Assembly: GCA_021199255.1 (NCBI GenBank)
Contig: JAJQIK010000043.1
Span: 65,235-120,987, forward strand
From: Clostridiales bacterium
GTDB taxonomy: Bacteria; Bacillota; Clostridia; Lachnospirales; Lachnospiraceae
Length of the DNA: 55,753 nucleotides
Direction: 5' to 3'
A model generated the notes under the pieces. That model searched no databases and was not told the DNA's origin. It saw nothing but the letters and a program-made list of their open reading frames with translations. Position numbers and translations under genes: made by a program. Every line of letters starts with the position of its first letter. Positions within the stretch are counted from its first letter, which is position 1. This document shows positions 32,121-40,620 of the stretch, one piece after another.

Positions 32121-32162
32121 ATATTCTGCCTTATCTAATGTCGCTCTTACTGCCCGCCCCTG

Positions 32163-32417
32163 TTATTTACCGCTCAGGAACTTTTCGATTTCTGTCACGG
32201 CGGCTTCTTCGTCGCTGCCATTTGCGGTTACCGTTATCACTTCGCCGCTGTCAAGACCCAGGCTCATCATTCCCATAATACTTTTTGCATTGACCTTCCT
32301 GTCCTCTGAATTGATGTACACTGTGCTCTCGAACTGGCTCGCCACCTGTACGAGCATTGCGACCGGTCTGGCTTCCAATCCGGTCTCCAGTTTAATCTGG
32401 ATAGATCTTTGAATCAT
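32163..32417 (-). CDS. HPr-like protein (Crh-type, no phosphorylatable His15)
   Basis: An 84-residue HPr-fold protein. The active-site loop reads TGLEARPVAML, with Glu where HPr has His15 (GLHARPA), so it cannot serve as the PTS phosphocarrier. The Ser46 region is intact (NAKSIMGMMSLG), so HPr kinase can still modify it. This is the Crh situation (Gln15 in Bacillus Crh), and the neighbourhood rapZ-whiA-crh matches the Bacillus yvcJ-whiA-crh order. It probably works in catabolite control with CcpA. It lies 14 bases after whiA. AAAGGAGGAG precedes the ATG. Confidence 0.9.
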   Translation of the reverse strand: MIQRSIQIKLETGLEARPVAMLVQVASQFESTVYINSEDRKVNAKSIMGMMSLGLDSGEVITVTANGSDEEAAVTEIEKFLSGK

Positions 32418-32431
32418 AATATTCTCCTCCT

Positions 32432-33352
32432 TTACAACCTGATTGTGTCGGCAAGCTCACTGAGCCTGCGCAATCTATGATTTACACCTGATTTACCAAC
32501 CTTCGGTTCCAAATATTCGCCCAATTCCTTCAGCGCGGCATCAGGATGCTCCAAACGAACCTCCGCCATCTGGCGAAGATTATCCGGCAGATTGTCAAAC
32601 CCATACCTGTCCCTGATAAAAAGAATATCTTCTATCTGCTTAGACGCCGCCGTAACAGTCTTAGAAATATTCGCCGTCTCACAATTAACACGCCGGTTAA
32701 TAGAGTTGCGCATCTCCTTAACAATTCTGAGATTTTCCAGATTCATCAAGGATACATGGGCGCCCATGACATTGAGAAGGTCTACAATACCCGCTCCTTC
32801 CTTCAGATATACCACTTCATATTTTTTCCGTTTAATAAGCTTAGCCTCTATCTGAAACTCCTGAATAATACCCTGAAGCTGCTCCGCCTGTGCCCTGTGA
32901 TTACAGACGAACTCCAAATGATAGCTTTTCTCAGGATCGCTCATGGATCCTGCGCACAGGAATACCCCTCTTAGATAAGCCCTCAGACAACAGGAATTCT
33001 TAATTAACAAAACGTTAACCGGCGACTCCAGAGCCACCCTGCTTCCTGTCCCATCATATAGATGCAACGCCTGTATGACCCTCGCTTCCTCCCGGTCATC
33101 CGGCAGCAGTCTGCTTTTCCTCTGCATATTAGCGCCTTGCGTTACAACATTATCTATATTAAATGTTTTTTTAAGTAATGTAAAGCATTTTCTCTCAACT
33201 GCCTCATTTTCCGTCTCAAGGCACAGGTGAGCGTCATTCTCACAAGTACCTCCGGCAAAATGAAGCAGCGCCGCCAGCTCCGCCAGTTGGCAATGCCTTG
33301 CCGAACTGACCTGAGCCGCCAGTTCTTCTTTTACCGTTCCTGAAAACGACAT
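32432..33352 (-). CDS. whiA: DNA-binding protein WhiA
   Basis: A 306-residue WhiA homologue: MSFSGTVKEELAAQ at the start, a LAGLIDADG-like domain (YLRGVFLCAGSMSDPEKSYHLEF), and a C-terminal helix-turn-helix (NISKTVTAASKQIEDI...NLPDNLRQMAEVRLEHPDAALKELGEYL). WhiA influences chromosome segregation and division in Bacillus. The frame opens 13 codons earlier, but the ATG at 33352 has GGGGAT six bases upstream and gives the conserved start. Confidence 0.96.
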   Translation of the reverse strand: MSFSGTVKEELAAQVSSARHCQLAELAALLHFAGGTCENDAHLCLETENEAVERKCFTLLKKTFNIDNVVTQGANMQRKSRLLPDDREEARVIQALHLYDGTGSRVALESPVNVLLIKNSCCLRAYLRGVFLCAGSMSDPEKSYHLEFVCNHRAQAEQLQGIIQEFQIEAKLIKRKKYEVVYLKEGAGIVDLLNVMGAHVSLMNLENLRIVKEMRNSINRRVNCETANISKTVTAASKQIEDILFIRDRYGFDNLPDNLRQMAEVRLEHPDAALKELGEYLEPKVGKSGVNHRLRRLSELADTIRL

Positions 33353-33409
33353 ATCAATCCCCATGCCTTTCCACAGTCTGTAAACTTCCATATATGGCCT
33401 GCAATTGCG

Positions 33410-34273
33410 TCAGATACCCTGCTTAACATCTCTATGGTACAACTTAATGCCATAATTCCCCTGCTCCTTCATCTGCGCATACAGCTCATTCGCCAGCGTT
33501 ACGCTTCTGTGCTTGCCGCCGGTACAGCCTATGCCGATCACAAGCTGATGCTTTCCCTCCTTCACATAATTAGGAATCAGAAATTCCAGCATGTCCACCA
33601 GTTTTTTCAAAAATTCTCCCGCCTCCGGGAAACGCATCACGTAATCCTGTACTTCCCTGTCATTACCAGTTTTATGCTTCAAGTCGTCAATATAGAACGG
33701 ATTGGGAAGAAATCTCACATCAAACACCAGATCTGCGTCCGCCGGGATACCGTTCTTAAAACCAAAGGACAAAATACTGACCATCAGGGAATTATATTCC
33801 TCATTGCGCACAAAAATGTGATCGATTTCCTCCTTCAGCTCCCTTGTCAAAAGATTCGAGGTATCAATAATATAATCCGCTTTCTGCTTAATGCCCTGAA
33901 GGATCTCCCGTTCTTTATAAATCCCTTCCTCCACCCTGCCCTGGGGCGACAGGGGATGCATCCTTCTGGTTTCCTTATAACGCTTCAGAAGGACGGCGTC
34001 GCTGGCGTCTAAGAAAAGAATTTCAAACTGATAGCCGTTTTCCTTCACCTGAGCCAAAATCTGCTGAAGATCGCCGAAAGCCTGATCCGCGCGCACATCC
34101 AAACCCAGCGCCACCTTATTAATCTCGCTGTTAGGCGTGATAATCAAATCCACGAATTTCTCTATCAGCGGCACCGGCAGATTATCTACGCAGTAAAAGC
34201 CCACATCCTCCAGCATTTTCATGGCGGTTCTTTTCCCGGAACCGCTCATACCGGTCACTACCACAAATCTCAT
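33410..34273 (-). CDS. rapZ: RNase adapter/nucleotide-binding protein RapZ (YvcJ)
   Basis: A 287-residue protein with Walker A VTGMSGSGKRT, DVGFYCVDNLP and the C-terminal signature IGIGCTGGKHRSVTLANEL. In enterobacteria RapZ controls GlmY/GlmZ and amino-sugar synthesis; in Firmicutes YvcJ is a GTP/ATP-hydrolysing protein of less clear role. The ATG at 34273 has GAGGAAAG just upstream and gives MRFVVVTGMSG, so the 15-codon upstream extension was not used. It is in the murB-rapZ-whiA-crh order. Confidence 0.96.
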   Translation of the reverse strand: MRFVVVTGMSGSGKRTAMKMLEDVGFYCVDNLPVPLIEKFVDLIITPNSEINKVALGLDVRADQAFGDLQQILAQVKENGYQFEILFLDASDAVLLKRYKETRRMHPLSPQGRVEEGIYKEREILQGIKQKADYIIDTSNLLTRELKEEIDHIFVRNEEYNSLMVSILSFGFKNGIPADADLVFDVRFLPNPFYIDDLKHKTGNDREVQDYVMRFPEAGEFLKKLVDMLEFLIPNYVKEGKHQLVIGIGCTGGKHRSVTLANELYAQMKEQGNYGIKLYHRDVKQGI

Positions 34274-34378
34274 ACTTTCCTCATTTCCGCGCTGCTTTTT
34301 GCGCATAAAGCAATGCAAGATCGCCTCTGTTTCCTCGTTCCGGTTCCCGCAAGCTCCCCGGCAGCCGGAAGGCCTATG

Positions 34379-35290
34379 CTAAAAATCCCCCAGAAAAACC
34401 ACTTCCGGCTCCAGCGTCACATGAAACCTCTCTTTCACACGCTCCTGCACTTCCTCTATCACTTCTTTAATATCCGCGGCCGTCGCCTTCCCGGTATTGA
34501 CAATAAAGCCGCAATGCTTATTAGACACCTGCGCGCCGCCGATCCGGTAGCCCCTCAGCCCGGCCTCCATAATCAGCTTCCCTGCAAAATATCCCTCCGG
34601 GCGCTTAAAGGTACTGCCGGCGCTGGCATATTCCAGGGGCTGCTTGCTCTTACGAAGCAAAGCCAGTTCTTCCATTCGGGCGCCTATCTGCTCCTGATTT
34701 CCTCTGGTAAGCCGCAGAACCGCTTCTACTACGATAAACGGCCTGTTTTTAATGATACTGGTACGATAACCAAACTCCATCGTATCATTATCCAGGGTCA
34801 GAATCTGTCCATCCCGATCCATCACCCGCACCGACTCCACAATCTGCTTCATATCGCCGTCATAAGCGCCTGCATTCATGACAATGCCGCCGCCCATACT
34901 GCCGGGTATTCCCGCCGCAAATTCCAGGCCGGCCAGGCTGTGCCGCTTCGCCGCCGCCGCCGTCTGGGACAAAAGCGCTCCCGCCTTGACAAACACACGG
35001 GTATCCTCTACCTGAATCTGTGACATTTCTTCGCCAAATTTGACAACGATCCCCTGATAGCCCTTGTCTCCCACCAGAAGATTACTGCCGTTACCCAGTA
35101 TAAAATACTCCTGTTCAATGCGGTTAAAATAAGGAATCAGCTCTGCCAGCTCCTCTTCCTTCTGAATCATCAGCATACATTCCGCTTCACCGCCTACGCG
35201 GAAGGTAGTATATTGACTCATCGGCACATGAAACAAAATACGTTCGCCCGGAATAATCGTTTTAATATAGTCATACATTGATGCGCTCAA
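34379..35290 (-). CDS. murB: UDP-N-acetylenolpyruvoylglucosamine reductase
   Basis: A type II MurB (about 303 residues) with the FAD-binding YTTFRVGGEAECM motif, ILGNGSNLLVGDKGY, AGIPGSMGGGIVMNAGAYDGD, and the catalytic Ser in ASAGSTFKRP. It reduces the enolpyruvyl group in peptidoglycan precursor synthesis. GAGG lies six bases before a TTG codon at 35290; the first ATG, four codons later (35278), has no well-placed Shine-Dalgarno, so TTG is my preferred start. Confidence 0.95.
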   Translation of the reverse strand: MSASMYDYIKTIIPGERILFHVPMSQYTTFRVGGEAECMLMIQKEEELAELIPYFNRIEQEYFILGNGSNLLVGDKGYQGIVVKFGEEMSQIQVEDTRVFVKAGALLSQTAAAAKRHSLAGLEFAAGIPGSMGGGIVMNAGAYDGDMKQIVESVRVMDRDGQILTLDNDTMEFGYRTSIIKNRPFIVVEAVLRLTRGNQEQIGARMEELALLRKSKQPLEYASAGSTFKRPEGYFAGKLIMEAGLRGYRIGGAQVSNKHCGFIVNTGKATAADIKEVIEEVQERVKERFHVTLEPEVVFLGDF

Positions 35291-35369
35291 TTGATACCTC
35301 AACCCACTTCTCAAATCATTATATTCTATTTTAATATGTTCTGTTCCTGTACAGATTATGTATAAATCG

Positions 35370-35402
35370 CAAGGCACATACCGCTTACCGGCAAGTGCCT
35401 TG
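35370..35402 (-). terminator. Hairpin between glcK and murB
   Basis: In minus orientation CAAGGCAC pairs with GTGCCTTG (8 bp, perfect) with an inner TGCCGGTAAGCGGTA structure, followed by a modest AT-rich stretch. It could be a weak terminator of the hprK-glcK transcript. Confidence 0.55.
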
Positions 35403-35425
35403 TCTGTTCTCCATCTGTTCTTTCT

Positions 35426-36364
35426 TTAATCCAACACCATTTTGGCAGCGCCATAGATACCAGCGTCATTTCCCAGCGTTGCCAGCGCAAACTCCGTGTT
35501 TTTGCAAGCGTGGAAAACCGTCTTCTCATAAGATGGAAGGATATACTCAAAAAGCACTTCTCCCGCCTTGGATACGCCGCCGCCGATTACAAAGATTTCG
35601 GGATTGAGCACACCGGCAATGATTCCCAGCGCCTTGCCCAGATAATCCCCGAATTGCCGCGCGACCTCGACAGCCAGCTTATCCCCGGCTTTCACCGCGT
35701 CAAATACCGTCTTAGCGGATACCTCCCCGTTCCTGAGGACGCTGTCCTGGCCGCTTGCCTGTAAGGCTCTGCGAGCCAGCCTGACAATCCCCGTAGCGGA
35801 AGCATATTCCTCCAGGCAACCGTAATTACCGCATCCGCAGGCCTCTGTCTCATGGTCTTCTACATGAATATGGCCAATCTCGCCGCCTGCCCCGCAGGAA
35901 CCCGTCATAATCTTACCATTGATAATAATACCGCCGCCCACACCGGTTCCCAAGGTGACGGCCACCAGATTACGGCGTCCCTTTCCGCCGCCTTTCCACA
36001 TCTCGCCGAGAGCAGCCACATTGGCGTCGTTGCCGCCCTCCACTCTCATGCCCTCCAGCAGAGCTTCCAATTCCTTTTTTAAATGTACTTCTCCCCAGCC
36101 CAGGTTCACCGCCTTATGCACGATTCCGTCTCCGTCTACCGGTCCCGGAACCCCTACGCCTACGCCGGCAACATTTTCTCTGGAAATCTGTTTCTGCGCC
36201 ATTTTCTCCTGAATCGCGTCCGCAATATCCGGAAGAATCTTCTCGCCGCCATTGGCTGTTCTGGTGGGAATCTCCCATTTGTCAATCACATTGCCCTGAA
36301 GATCAAATAATCCTAACTTGACGGTTGTACCGCCCACATCCACTCCAAATACATGACTTGCCAT
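35426..36364 (-). CDS. glcK: ROK family glucokinase
   Basis: A 312-residue ROK kinase: GVDVGGTTVKLGL phosphate motif, ACGCGNYGCLEEYAS zinc-binding motif (CxCGxxGCxE), and EGGNDANVAALGE with the catalytic Asp. It phosphorylates cytoplasmic glucose. It follows hprK by 41 bases, linking sugar phosphorylation with the carbon catabolite kinase. GAGAAAGGA precedes the ATG. Confidence 0.95.
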   Translation of the reverse strand: MASHVFGVDVGGTTVKLGLFDLQGNVIDKWEIPTRTANGGEKILPDIADAIQEKMAQKQISRENVAGVGVGVPGPVDGDGIVHKAVNLGWGEVHLKKELEALLEGMRVEGGNDANVAALGEMWKGGGKGRRNLVAVTLGTGVGGGIIINGKIMTGSCGAGGEIGHIHVEDHETEACGCGNYGCLEEYASATGIVRLARRALQASGQDSVLRNGEVSAKTVFDAVKAGDKLAVEVARQFGDYLGKALGIIAGVLNPEIFVIGGGVSKAGEVLFEYILPSYEKTVFHACKNTEFALATLGNDAGIYGAAKMVLD

Positions 36365-36405
36365 TTTAATGCGTCCTTTCTCTTACTTCCCGCCGTAAAT
36401 CCGGT

Positions 36406-37347
36406 TTATTCCTCGTCGTCTTCTCTCTTATGAGCCAGAGAATTCTGCACACGCTTATATAACTCCTGCGCCGCGTTATAACCCATCTTCTTCTGACGGT
36501 GGTTAACGGCGGCGGATTCACAGATCACCGCCAGATTACGTCCCGGCCTGATCGGAATATTGTGACAGACCACTTTATTCCCCAGATATTCCGTATATTC
36601 CTCTTCCAGGCCAAGGCGGTCATACTCTTTATCCTTATCCCACTCTTCCAGACGGATAACCAAGTCGATATTCTGGGTATCCCTGACGCTGGAAGCGCCA
36701 AACAATGCCTTTACGTCTACGATGCCGATACCGCGAAGCTCAATAAAGTGTTTGGTAATATCCGGCGCGGAACCAATCAGCGTATCCTCGCTGACCCTGC
36801 GCAGCTCCACCACATCATCGGTAACCAGACGGTGTCCTCTCTTAATCAGCTCCAACGCCGCTTCTGATTTACCAATGCCGCTCTCGCCTGTAATCAAGAC
36901 GCCTTCTCCATACACGTCCACCAATACGCCATGTACGGAAATACAGGGCGCCAGCTTCACATTCAGCCATCGAATCACTTCCGCCATACACGCGGAGGTC
37001 GCTTTCTTGCTCATCAACAGCGGAACTCCATATTTCAGCGCTATCTCCTTAAATAACTCATTGGGATATAGCTCTCTGCAAAAAACAATGCCCGGAATCG
37101 GATTGTTCAGCAGCTTTTCAAAGATTTCCCTCTGTCTGTCCTCATCCAGCCCGTTCATATAAGAATATTCTACAAATCCCACAATCTGAAGGCGTGCCGT
37201 CTCGAAGTGCTCGAAATAACCCGCCATCTGCAGCGCCGGCCTGTTAATATCCGGCTGCGTAACCTTAATCTTGGAAATATCAATTTCCGGCGTCAGGTTC
37301 TCCCATTTGAATTTCTCAATTACCTTTGTTAAGCTGATGCTTGCCAT
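36406..37347 (-). CDS. hprK: HPr kinase/phosphorylase
   Basis: A 313-residue HprK/P: N-terminal Mur-like domain, Walker A GESGIGKSEAALELIKRGHRLVTDD in the C-terminal half, then the family signature ELRGIGIVDV and NIDLVIRLEEW. It phosphorylates Ser46 of HPr and Crh in response to fructose-1,6-bisphosphate and ATP, and removes it when phosphate is high. A crh-like substrate gene lies in the same locus. GGAGAAGG precedes the ATG. Confidence 0.97.
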   Translation of the reverse strand: MASISLTKVIEKFKWENLTPEIDISKIKVTQPDINRPALQMAGYFEHFETARLQIVGFVEYSYMNGLDEDRQREIFEKLLNNPIPGIVFCRELYPNELFKEIALKYGVPLLMSKKATSACMAEVIRWLNVKLAPCISVHGVLVDVYGEGVLITGESGIGKSEAALELIKRGHRLVTDDVVELRRVSEDTLIGSAPDITKHFIELRGIGIVDVKALFGASSVRDTQNIDLVIRLEEWDKDKEYDRLGLEEEYTEYLGNKVVCHNIPIRPGRNLAVICESAAVNHRQKKMGYNAAQELYKRVQNSLAHKREDDEE

Positions 37348-37404
37348 ATCCTTCTCCTTATTCCTTATGTAATCATGTCTTTCTTCTTACCCCAAATCGT
37401 CTTT

Positions 37405-37433
37405 ATTTTAGCATAGAAACCGACCCGCCGCAA
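37405..37433 (-). promoter_or_regulatory. Promoter of hprK-glcK
   Basis: TTGCGG (37433-37428), 17 bases, TAAAAT (37410-37405) on the minus strand. Confidence 0.6.
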
Positions 37434-37449
37434 CTAAACAGACAAACTT

Positions 37450-37475
37450 TACCCGCGGGAAACTGCCCGCGGGTA
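37450..37475 (-). terminator. Hairpin directly after nagA
   Basis: TACCCGCGGG-cagttt-CCCGCGGGTA, a perfect 10-bp GC-rich stem starting at the nagA stop codon. The following U-tract is broken (AAGTTTGTCTGTTT). Confidence 0.7.
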
Positions 37476-38624
37476 TCAGCGAACCGCTATTTCCTTACCC
37501 GCCTTTATCACCGCTAACAGAGTAAGCTCCTCGTCGGTAATCAGAATATCCGCTTTCTTGCCCACGCCCAGCGAGCCACAGCGGCCGGCGATGCCAAGCG
37601 CCCTTGCCGGATTGCTGCTGGCCGCCCGGATAGCGGCTTCCTTAGGCACGCCCATGGAGACTGCCATTCTCAGGCAATCGTACAAATTAGTGACGCTTCC
37701 CGCAATCGTGCCGTCCGCTAAAAGCGCCCGCTTCCCCTGCACCTTCACCGCCTGACCGCCTAACGAATAATCGCCGTCCGACATTCCCGCCGCCATCATG
37801 CTGTCGCTGATCAAGATGATTCTCTTCGCCCCGAACAGCTTAAAGGTACTGCGCACCACGGCGGAATGTACATGAAGCCCGTCGCAGATCAGCTCCGCCA
37901 TCACTCTCCCATCTTCTGCCGCCGCGCCTGCCACCCCCGGCTCCCTATGGGAAATCGGCGGCATGGCATTGTAAAGATGCGTCGCCTGCCGCGCCCCGGC
38001 TTCTATCGCGCGCCGCGCCGTATCATAATCGGCGCAGGTATGCGCCATGGAAAAGCGGAAGCGTTCCCTGCCCGCCGCGATACAATCCATCGCCCCCTCA
38101 AGCTCCGGCGCAATGGCCACCACCTTAATCAACCCCTCCGCCGCGTCCTGCAGCCTTGTGAGTATTCCCATATCCGGCTTCGCAAGATAGGCCGGATTCT
38201 GGGCTCCCTTCTTCTCATAGGAAAGAAAAGGCCCCTCCAGATAGATGCCGCCCAGCATTTCCCCAAAAGGAACGGGCAGCGTCCCGTCCTCCTGGGCGAA
38301 AGCGGCGCAGGCGCTGCAAATCTCCCCAAGCTTCTCTTCCTCCAGGGTCATAGTCGCCGGGCATATGGTAGTAATCCCGTGACGCAGTTGATAATCTGCG
38401 ATCGCCGTAAAGGCCTCCCGCGTCCCCTCGCAAAAATCATATCCGGCGCAGCCGTGGAAATGAATATCAATCAGCCCCGGTAACAGATAACGCCTCTTCT
38501 CCCTATCCGTAAGGCAGTCTCTTTCGCAGAGACGTATTTCCTGAATGATATCCTTCTCTATGAGAAGTTCCCCAGGTTCCAATAAAAACCGCTCCGTATA
38601 AATCATACCTTTTAATGACTGCAT
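37476..38624 (-). CDS. nagA: N-acetylglucosamine-6-phosphate deacetylase
   Basis: A 382-residue amidohydrolase: [15 protein letters not shown] metal motif, [23 protein letters not shown], and [15 protein letters not shown] with the catalytic Asp. It converts GlcNAc-6-P to GlcN-6-P for entry into glycolysis or wall synthesis. The start at 38624 ([13 protein letters not shown]) has AGGAGGAAGGGAG upstream and overlaps the uvrC 3' end by 13 bases, so translation may be coupled to uvrC. No nagB is adjacent. Confidence 0.95.
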   Translation of the reverse strand: MQSLKGMIYTERFLLEPGELLIEKDIIQEIRLCERDCLTDREKRRYLLPGLIDIHFHGCAGYDFCEGTREAFTAIADYQLRHGITTICPATMTLEEEKLGEICSACAAFAQEDGTLPVPFGEMLGGIYLEGPFLSYEKKGAQNPAYLAKPDMGILTRLQDAAEGLIKVVAIAPELEGAMDCIAAGRERFRFSMAHTCADYDTARRAIEAGARQATHLYNAMPPISHREPGVAGAAAEDGRVMAELICDGLHVHSAVVRSTFKLFGAKRIILISDSMMAAGMSDGDYSLGGQAVKVQGKRALLADGTIAGSVTNLYDCLRMAVSMGVPKEAAIRAASSNPARALGIAGRCGSLGVGKKADILITDEELTLLAVIKAGKEIAVR

Positions 38625-40501
38625 GGCGGAACACTCCCTTCCTCCTGCCGGAAAAACCCGTAAATCTGCTCCGCGATGTGCTTCGGGATTTCCGGCGCCT
38701 CGCAAAGCTTTTCCACGGAAGCCTCCCGGATTTCCTGAATGGAACCGAAATGCTTCATCAGCGCCTTACGTCTGACGGGTCCCACGCCCGGTATATCATC
38801 CAGCACAGACTTCACCTGCGCCCTGGAACGCAGGGAACGGTGATATTCGATCGCAAATCTGTGCGCCTCGTCCTGAATCCTGGTGATCAGCTTAAAGCCT
38901 TCCGAGTGAGTATCAATGGGTATCTCCACATTCTGATAATACAACCCTCTGGTACGGTGGTTGTCGTCCTTCACCATACCGCAGACCGGAATCGAAAGCC
39001 GCAGTTCCTCCAGCACCTGCAGCGCAATGTTTACCTGACCCTTGCCGCCGTCCATCAGCAGCAAATCCGGGAATTTGGTAAAGCTGCCAAGTTCATGATC
39101 GATTTCTTTCCGGCTCAATTCCTCCTTTTCTTCCATTCCATGAATAAAACGTCTGGTCAGTACCTCTTTCATGCAGGCGTAATCATCCGGCCCCGACACC
39201 GACTGAATCCGAAACTTACGGTAATCGCTCCGCTTCGCCTTTCCCTTCTCAAAAACCACCATGGAACCCACATTGGCAAAACCGCTGATGTTAGAAATAT
39301 CGTAGGCCTCCATACGGTTTACGCTGTCCAGCTTTAACAGCGCCGCGATCTCCTTCGCCGCGCCGATGGTTCTGCCCTCCTCACGCCTGATCCGTTCCCT
39401 GTCCTGACTTAAAACCAGATAAGCGTTTTGCGCCGCCAGCTCTACCAGCTTCTCTTTCGAACCCTTTCTGGGCACCCGGATATATACCCGGCTGCCCTTC
39501 CGCGCCGTCAGCCATTTCTCCAGAATATCCACGTCCGCGATCTCCTCCTGCAGCATCAGCTCCCGTGGAATGAAGGGCGTCCCGGCATAGAATTGTTTCA
39601 CAAAATCCAGAAGCACCTGCGCCGTGCCGCAGCCCTCCACATGGGTCATGTAAAAGTGCTCTCTGCCAATCAGCTTACCGCCCCTGATGAAAAACACCTG
39701 TACCACAGCGTCCGTCTCATCTTTGGAAAGCGCTATAATGTCCTTGTCTTCCCCATCACTGTCCGTAATTTTCTGCTTCTGCGCCACGCTTTTCACGCTA
39801 TTGTAGAGATCCCGGAAACGGGCGGCCTCCTCAAACGCAAGCCTTTCCGACGCGTCCTTCATTTTCTGTTCCAGATCCTTCAAAACAGGCTTGTAGTTGC
39901 CGTTCAAAAAATCCAGCGCTTCTCCGACCCGTTCCCGGTACTCTTCCTTATCGATATAACCCTGACAGGGCGCCATACACTGTTTCATATGGTAATTCAG
40001 GCAGGGACGCTCCAGACCGATATCTCTGGGCAATTTGCGGTTACAGGTTCTTAACCGGTACAGCTTATTGATCAGATCGATCGTATCCTTTACCGCGGCC
40101 GCGCTGGTGTAAGGGCCGAAATATTTCGAGCGGTCCTTCTTCATTTCTCTGGAAAAAAGGACGCGGGGATACTCCTCTCCCAGCGTCACTTTGATATAGG
40201 GATAGGTTTTATCATCCTTCAGCATGGTATTGTACTTCGGACTGTATTCTTTGATTAAATTATTCTCCAAAACCAGGGCTTCCAGCTCGGAGTCCGTCAC
40301 AATATATTCAAATCGGGCAATCTGCTGCACCATACGGTCGATCTGAGGCCCCCTGCCCACAATCTTGCGAAAGTAGGAACGGACGCGGTTATGCAGATTA
40401 ACCGCTTTACCTACATAAATAATCGTATCGTTATCATCGTGCATCAGATAGACTCCCGGCGCGTTGGGAAGTTTCTTCAATTCTTCATCAAAATCAAACA
40501 T
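38612..40501 (-). CDS. uvrC: Excinuclease ABC subunit C
   Basis: A 629-residue UvrC: GIY-YIG nuclease at residues 10-95 ([19 protein letters not shown]), Cys-rich and UVR region ([36 protein letters not shown]), RNase H-like nuclease ([21 protein letters not shown]) and C-terminal helix-hairpin-helix ([21 protein letters not shown]). It makes both incisions in nucleotide excision repair. The ATG at 40501 with AGAGGAT upstream is preferred over an upstream extension. Confidence 0.97.
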   Translation of the reverse strand: MFDFDEELKKLPNAPGVYLMHDDNDTIIYVGKAVNLHNRVRSYFRKIVGRGPQIDRMVQQIARFEYIVTDSELEALVLENNLIKEYSPKYNTMLKDDKTYPYIKVTLGEEYPRVLFSREMKKDRSKYFGPYTSAAAVKDTIDLINKLYRLRTCNRKLPRDIGLERPCLNYHMKQCMAPCQGYIDKEEYRERVGEALDFLNGNYKPVLKDLEQKMKDASERLAFEEAARFRDLYNSVKSVAQKQKITDSDGEDKDIIALSKDETDAVVQVFFIRGGKLIGREHFYMTHVEGCGTAQVLLDFVKQFYAGTPFIPRELMLQEEIADVDILEKWLTARKGSRVYIRVPRKGSKEKLVELAAQNAYLVLSQDRERIRREEGRTIGAAKEIAALLKLDSVNRMEAYDISNISGFANVGSMVVFEKGKAKRSDYRKFRIQSVSGPDDYACMKEVLTRRFIHGMEEKEELSRKEIDHELGSFTKFPDLLLMDGGKGQVNIALQVLEELRLSIPVCGMVKDDNHRTRGLYYQNVEIPIDTHSEGFKLITRIQDEAHRFAIEYHRSLRSRAQVKSVLDDIPGVGPVRRKALMKHFGSIQEIREASVEKLCEAPEIPKHIAEQIYGFFRQEEGSVPPCSH

Positions 40502-40541
40502 AGACAAATCCTCTGTTCTGTTTTCACCAGTGTAACGGATA

Positions 40542-40583
40542 AAACAGGGCAAAGTCAATTGCCTAAATGACTCTGCCCTGTTC
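40542..40583 (-). terminator. Terminator after ftsH
   Basis: In minus orientation AACAGGGCAGAGTCA pairs with TGACTTTGCCCTGTT (one mismatch) and is followed by TTTATC. It separates ftsH from uvrC. Confidence 0.75.
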
Positions 40584-40620
40584 TATCATCACGCTTATTA
40601 CAATCTATCCTATCGGCCGG

